A DNA stretch of 64,000 nt from an uncultured Myroides sp. (GTDB taxonomy: Bacteria > Bacteroidota > Bacteroidia > Flavobacteriales > Flavobacteriaceae): the NCBI GenBank assembly GCA_913777665.1, contig CAJYTF010000053.1:1-64000 (forward strand), read 5' to 3'. Both the position numbers and the translations under genes were made by a program. The notes beneath the pieces are model-generated. The model was given only the letters and a program-made list of their open reading frames with translations. It had not been told where the DNA came from and ran no database searches. How positions within the stretch are numbered: position 1 is the stretch's first letter; every line of letters starts with the position of its first letter. Shown here in pieces: positions 61,851 through 64,000 of this stretch.

Positions 61851-63119
61851 TTATTGAACATCAATTCTTAAAGGAAATCTTACTGATGATTTTACCGGAA
61901 TTCCGTTTTGTGTTGCAGGATTCCATTTTGGTGATTTCTTTAAAACACGGTTCATTTCATCTGCTAAATACTTGTCTGTATAAATTTTTTGTTGCTTGTT
62001 TTCTAAAGAAGCAGTTCCGTCTGTATCAATAGTTAAATCAAGTTCAATCTTAATTAAGCCATCGCTTTCGGTTGCAGAAGTGTCAAAATTATCATTGATA
62101 AATTTACGAAATGCTTCGTTTCCTCCTTGAAAATTTGCTTCTACTATTACAGTTTCTATTGCTTTTACAGATTCCGTGGTTGGACTTGGATTTTCTATTG
62201 CAGTTGCAATTACTTTTTGTCTAAAAGTAGTTCCTAATATTTTTTGATTTTCAATTTGATAAGGATGTTTCTCGATTAACTTTCCCGATTTGTCATAGAC
62301 AAAAGTTATTTTTTCTCCGTTAATGATTTTCGTGATTTCCTTTTTTTCTTTTATTCCGTTTTTAAAATATTCTTTCACTTCTTCGTTTTCATCATTTTTA
62401 TAAGAATGGGAATAGAGTTTTCCATTGATAAAATCATCGTCGTAAAAAGGTTTTGTTTTGAAATTTGCTTTTCTTGTAATTAATTCATTTTCATCGTAAT
62501 AAATGGTTTCGGTTTTTCCCATTACGTTTTTTTTCTTTCCGTTTAGATAAAATTGGGTAATGGTTTCTGTAATTTCATCATTTATTTGATAGAGATTTCC
62601 GTTTTTATCATAACTCTTTGTGATCAATCCATAATTTTTATCAGGATTTAAGGAAGCTTGAGATTCTTCTTTTATTTTTCCGTCTTTGTAAAATTCTTTT
62701 GCAAAAACCTGATTGTCATTTCGATAGGCTTTTACAAATATTTTATCATCAGCAAACATTGTATATTCTGTAACCAAAGAATTATTTAATTTATACTCGG
62801 TTTTAAAATTGTCGCCTTCTTTGTGTTGACCTTTTTTGAAGTTTTCATAGGTTGTAACTGTCCCCAAAATAAGGTTGTTTTCTATAATAAAATCTGCTTC
62901 TTGACTTTTGTTACGAATTTTATAAGATCCATTTGCCAAAGTAACTTCATTATAAAAATAAGCATTGTATTCTGCTATTTCTACTTTCTGGGTAAAAGTT
63001 TCTAAATCTTTTGGAATAACCAATTGCAAGGTGTCAATATTTTTATGTTGCGAAAACACCAAATTCACGTACAAAAATACGGTTGTTGCTAAAAGTAATT
63101 TGTTCTTAAAAATGTTCAT
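61851..63119 (-). CDS. Exported protein with MORN-like repeats and a TonB C-terminal domain
   Basis: 422 residues: signal peptide (LLLATTVFLYVNLVFSQ), a middle part of toxin-antitoxin-MORN-type repeats (KEFYKDGKIKEESQ, KSYDKNGNLYQIND, TQFYLNGKKKNVM, YFKNGIKEKKEI) and a C-terminal TonB-like domain (about 335-422: NFQGGNEAFRKFINDNF, KSPKWNPATQNGIPVK, SVRFPLRI). There is no N-terminal TM plus proline-rich spanning region as in true TonB, so it is more likely a periplasmic energy-transducer relative. Common in Flavobacteriia; role unknown. Confidence 0.72.
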   Translation of the reverse strand: MNIFKNKLLLATTVFLYVNLVFSQHKNIDTLQLVIPKDLETFTQKVEIAEYNAYFYNEVTLANGSYKIRNKSQEADFIIENNLILGTVTTYENFKKGQHKEGDNFKTEYKLNNSLVTEYTMFADDKIFVKAYRNDNQVFAKEFYKDGKIKEESQASLNPDKNYGLITKSYDKNGNLYQINDEITETITQFYLNGKKKNVMGKTETIYYDENELITRKANFKTKPFYDDDFINGKLYSHSYKNDENEEVKEYFKNGIKEKKEITKIINGEKITFVYDKSGKLIEKHPYQIENQKILGTTFRQKVIATAIENPSPTTESVKAIETVIVEANFQGGNEAFRKFINDNFDTSATESDGLIKIELDLTIDTDGTASLENKQQKIYTDKYLADEMNRVLKKSPKWNPATQNGIPVKSSVRFPLRIDVQ

Positions 63120-63137
63120 TGATTTGTATTGATAAGT

Positions 63138-63470
63138 TTATACATGATTTTTTGATTTGTTTGGTATCATAAATATAAAAACCAGCAAGATTAACTGTAT
63201 GATAATTATTATAAATGCAAACGCTTGTGCCTGAAAAGCGATTTCAGATTCTATTCTATCATTTTTTCGCCTGCAATCTAAATCATTTTTTAGCAGTTGT
63301 TTTTCACAGAAATCAATGTCGGTTCTTTCATCTATTTTTCTCTTTTCCCACATAATGTAGGTATCTGTTTTGTTATATGCAATATCCAAATGGTCTATAT
63401 TTTTCAGAATAAGCCAACCACAAATAAATATGGTAATTATTGATAATGACAGGGCTATTATTTTTTTCAT
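63138..63470 (-). CDS. Small membrane protein, function unknown
   Basis: 110 residues with a membrane helix at each end (LSLSIITIFICGWLIL, about 7-22; AFIIIIIQLILLVFIFMI, about 85-102) and a charged middle with three Cys and KRKIDERTDIDFCEKQLL. The start overlaps the stop of the upstream 97-residue gene (ATGA). I do not recognise the family; part of the accessory end of the window. Confidence 0.5.
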   Translation of the reverse strand: MKKIIALSLSIITIFICGWLILKNIDHLDIAYNKTDTYIMWEKRKIDERTDIDFCEKQLLKNDLDCRRKNDRIESEIAFQAQAFAFIIIIIQLILLVFIFMIPNKSKNHV

Positions 63471-63760
63471 TTTTTTAATTGTTTAATAATTCCAAAGGTT
63501 AAAAAATAAATACTGCCTAAATATAAAATACCGCAAATAGCTGTTTCTAAAAAATCGTTATCACTCCAATGTTTTTTATTGATAAATTCATCAAAAACAG
63601 CTTCTTCAATTATTAAATCTGTTGGATAATCTTTTGGCATATCTTGCATTCCCAAAGGTGAACGAAAATGGTATTGGAATGTTGGGCGATGTTTTAGAAA
63701 AATGTTATATTCATAAAATTCATCATCTTGATAAATGCCTGTGAAAAGCCACGTTATCAT
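63467..63760 (-). CDS. Small protein with C-terminal membrane helix, function unknown
   Basis: 97 residues: a polar N-terminal part (YEYNIFLKHRPTFQYHF) and a hydrophobic C-terminal helix (AICGILYLGSIYFLTFG, about 73-89). It is translationally coupled to the following small membrane protein. No known motif. The two could be a two-part membrane system, but nothing in the sequence identifies it. Confidence 0.45.
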   Translation of the reverse strand: MITWLFTGIYQDDEFYEYNIFLKHRPTFQYHFRSPLGMQDMPKDYPTDLIIEEAVFDEFINKKHWSDNDFLETAICGILYLGSIYFLTFGIIKQLKK

Positions 63761-63823
63761 AATAAAGATGAAACCTATTTAGAGTTTGCTGTTTATTAAT
63801 TTCATATTTGTAAATTCTACTGT

Positions 63824-64000
63824 TCAACATATCTGCCAATATTTCCTTTCAAATCTTTTATATCTGCGTGCACCGTAATGATATTCTATTTTGTCGATAG
63901 TGCCAACAAGCGAATCTTTTTTGTGCCAATTAATATAAATAGTATCATTTTGTACAAATAAATAATCCTTCCTAAAATCTAAAACATCAGAAATATATCC
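63824..64000 (-). CDS. Hypothetical protein, C-terminal part (gene runs in from beyond the window)
   Basis: A minus-strand frame is open from the window edge to TGA at 63824-63826, giving the last 58 residues (DVLDFRKDYLFVQNDTIYIN, KKDSLVGTIDKIEYHYGARR, ending RKYWQIC). It is beta-rich and soluble-looking. It is upstream of the two small membrane-protein genes on the same strand and may start their transcript. Too short to classify. Confidence 0.5.
   Translation of the reverse strand, partial: GYISDVLDFRKDYLFVQNDTIYINWHKKDSLVGTIDKIEYHYGARRYKRFERKYWQIC

Noticed and set aside
1..64000. tRNA, rRNA or prophage genes
   Set aside because: No tRNA cloverleaf, rRNA segment, integrase, phage structural gene or transposase could be recognised by reading either strand.

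Overview
The window is AT-rich chromosomal DNA of a Flavobacteriia member, most likely Flavobacteriaceae of the Flavobacterium/Myroides type. The evidence is the set of Bacteroidota-restricted families (DUF4834, DUF6048/DUF6452, 2TM-domain proteins, two-component-regulator propeller lipoproteins), OmpA with thrombospondin-3-type repeats, promoters of the TTTG / TAnnTTTG type, and conserved flavobacterial pairs such as tsaD opposite tamB and rlmD followed by DUF6452-DUF6048. I see no rRNA, tRNA, prophage, transposase gene or CRISPR array. Most of the window is housekeeping; the 43-46 kb stretch and the last kilobase look more accessory.

Layout. 0-10 kb: a partial unknown gene, rsmE, tsaD (minus strand), then tamB, the glycolytic pair pfkA-gapA, a 435-bp repeat-rich intergenic region and an N-acetylglucosamine kinase-like gene. 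10-16 kb: two tandem propeller lipoproteins diverging from the phosphate-import operon pstS-pstC-pstA-pstB, with candidate operators between them. 16-23 kb (minus strand): YfhO membrane protein, CrcB fluoride channel, glycosyltransferase, DUF4834, rhodanese, an AlaDH/saccharopine-dehydrogenase-like oxidoreductase, a small cysteine-rich lipoprotein and a DUF7935-like protein. 23-35 kb: UvrD-type helicase, a YciO-like protein, Nudix hydrolase, DMT transporter, DUF3817, OmpA, uvrB, two LVIVD-type lipoproteins, a DUF1456 protein and a secreted propeller. 35-42 kb (minus strand): pabA, Tat-exported alkaline phosphatase, a frameshifted lysA, a secreted thioredoxin-like protein, and a LytS/LytTR-type two-component set with 2TM domains.

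42-50 kb: a pRiA4b ORF-3-like protein, a YejK-type nucleoid protein, several small unknown or damaged genes (a frameshifted PH-domain protein and a 5'-truncated heavy-metal domain protein), a nitroreductase, purC and a fused branched-chain-type 2-oxoacid dehydrogenase E1. 50-64 kb: TetR regulator, 2OG-Fe(II) oxygenase, rocD, rlmD with its two partners, a minus-strand cluster (OmpR regulator, HAMP histidine kinase, UspA-like protein, lipocalin-like lipoprotein, DUF1275 membrane protein), a J-domain membrane protein, a TonB-C-domain protein and three small accessory genes.

Points for a second look: (1) a nine-unit array of AACC cores spaced 21 bp apart, running into heptanucleotide tandem repeats (9013-9262); (2) a promoter-to-terminator unit of about 110 nt upstream of tetR that looks like a small RNA or an attenuated leader, beside a 16-bp palindrome; (3) an 11-bp tandem direct repeat and a 25-bp palindrome between the propeller lipoproteins and pstS; (4) apparent frameshifts in lysA and in the PH-domain gene, and a missing ATG in tamB, which could be real decay or consensus errors; (5) a heavy-metal domain gene cut just upstream of its CxxC.
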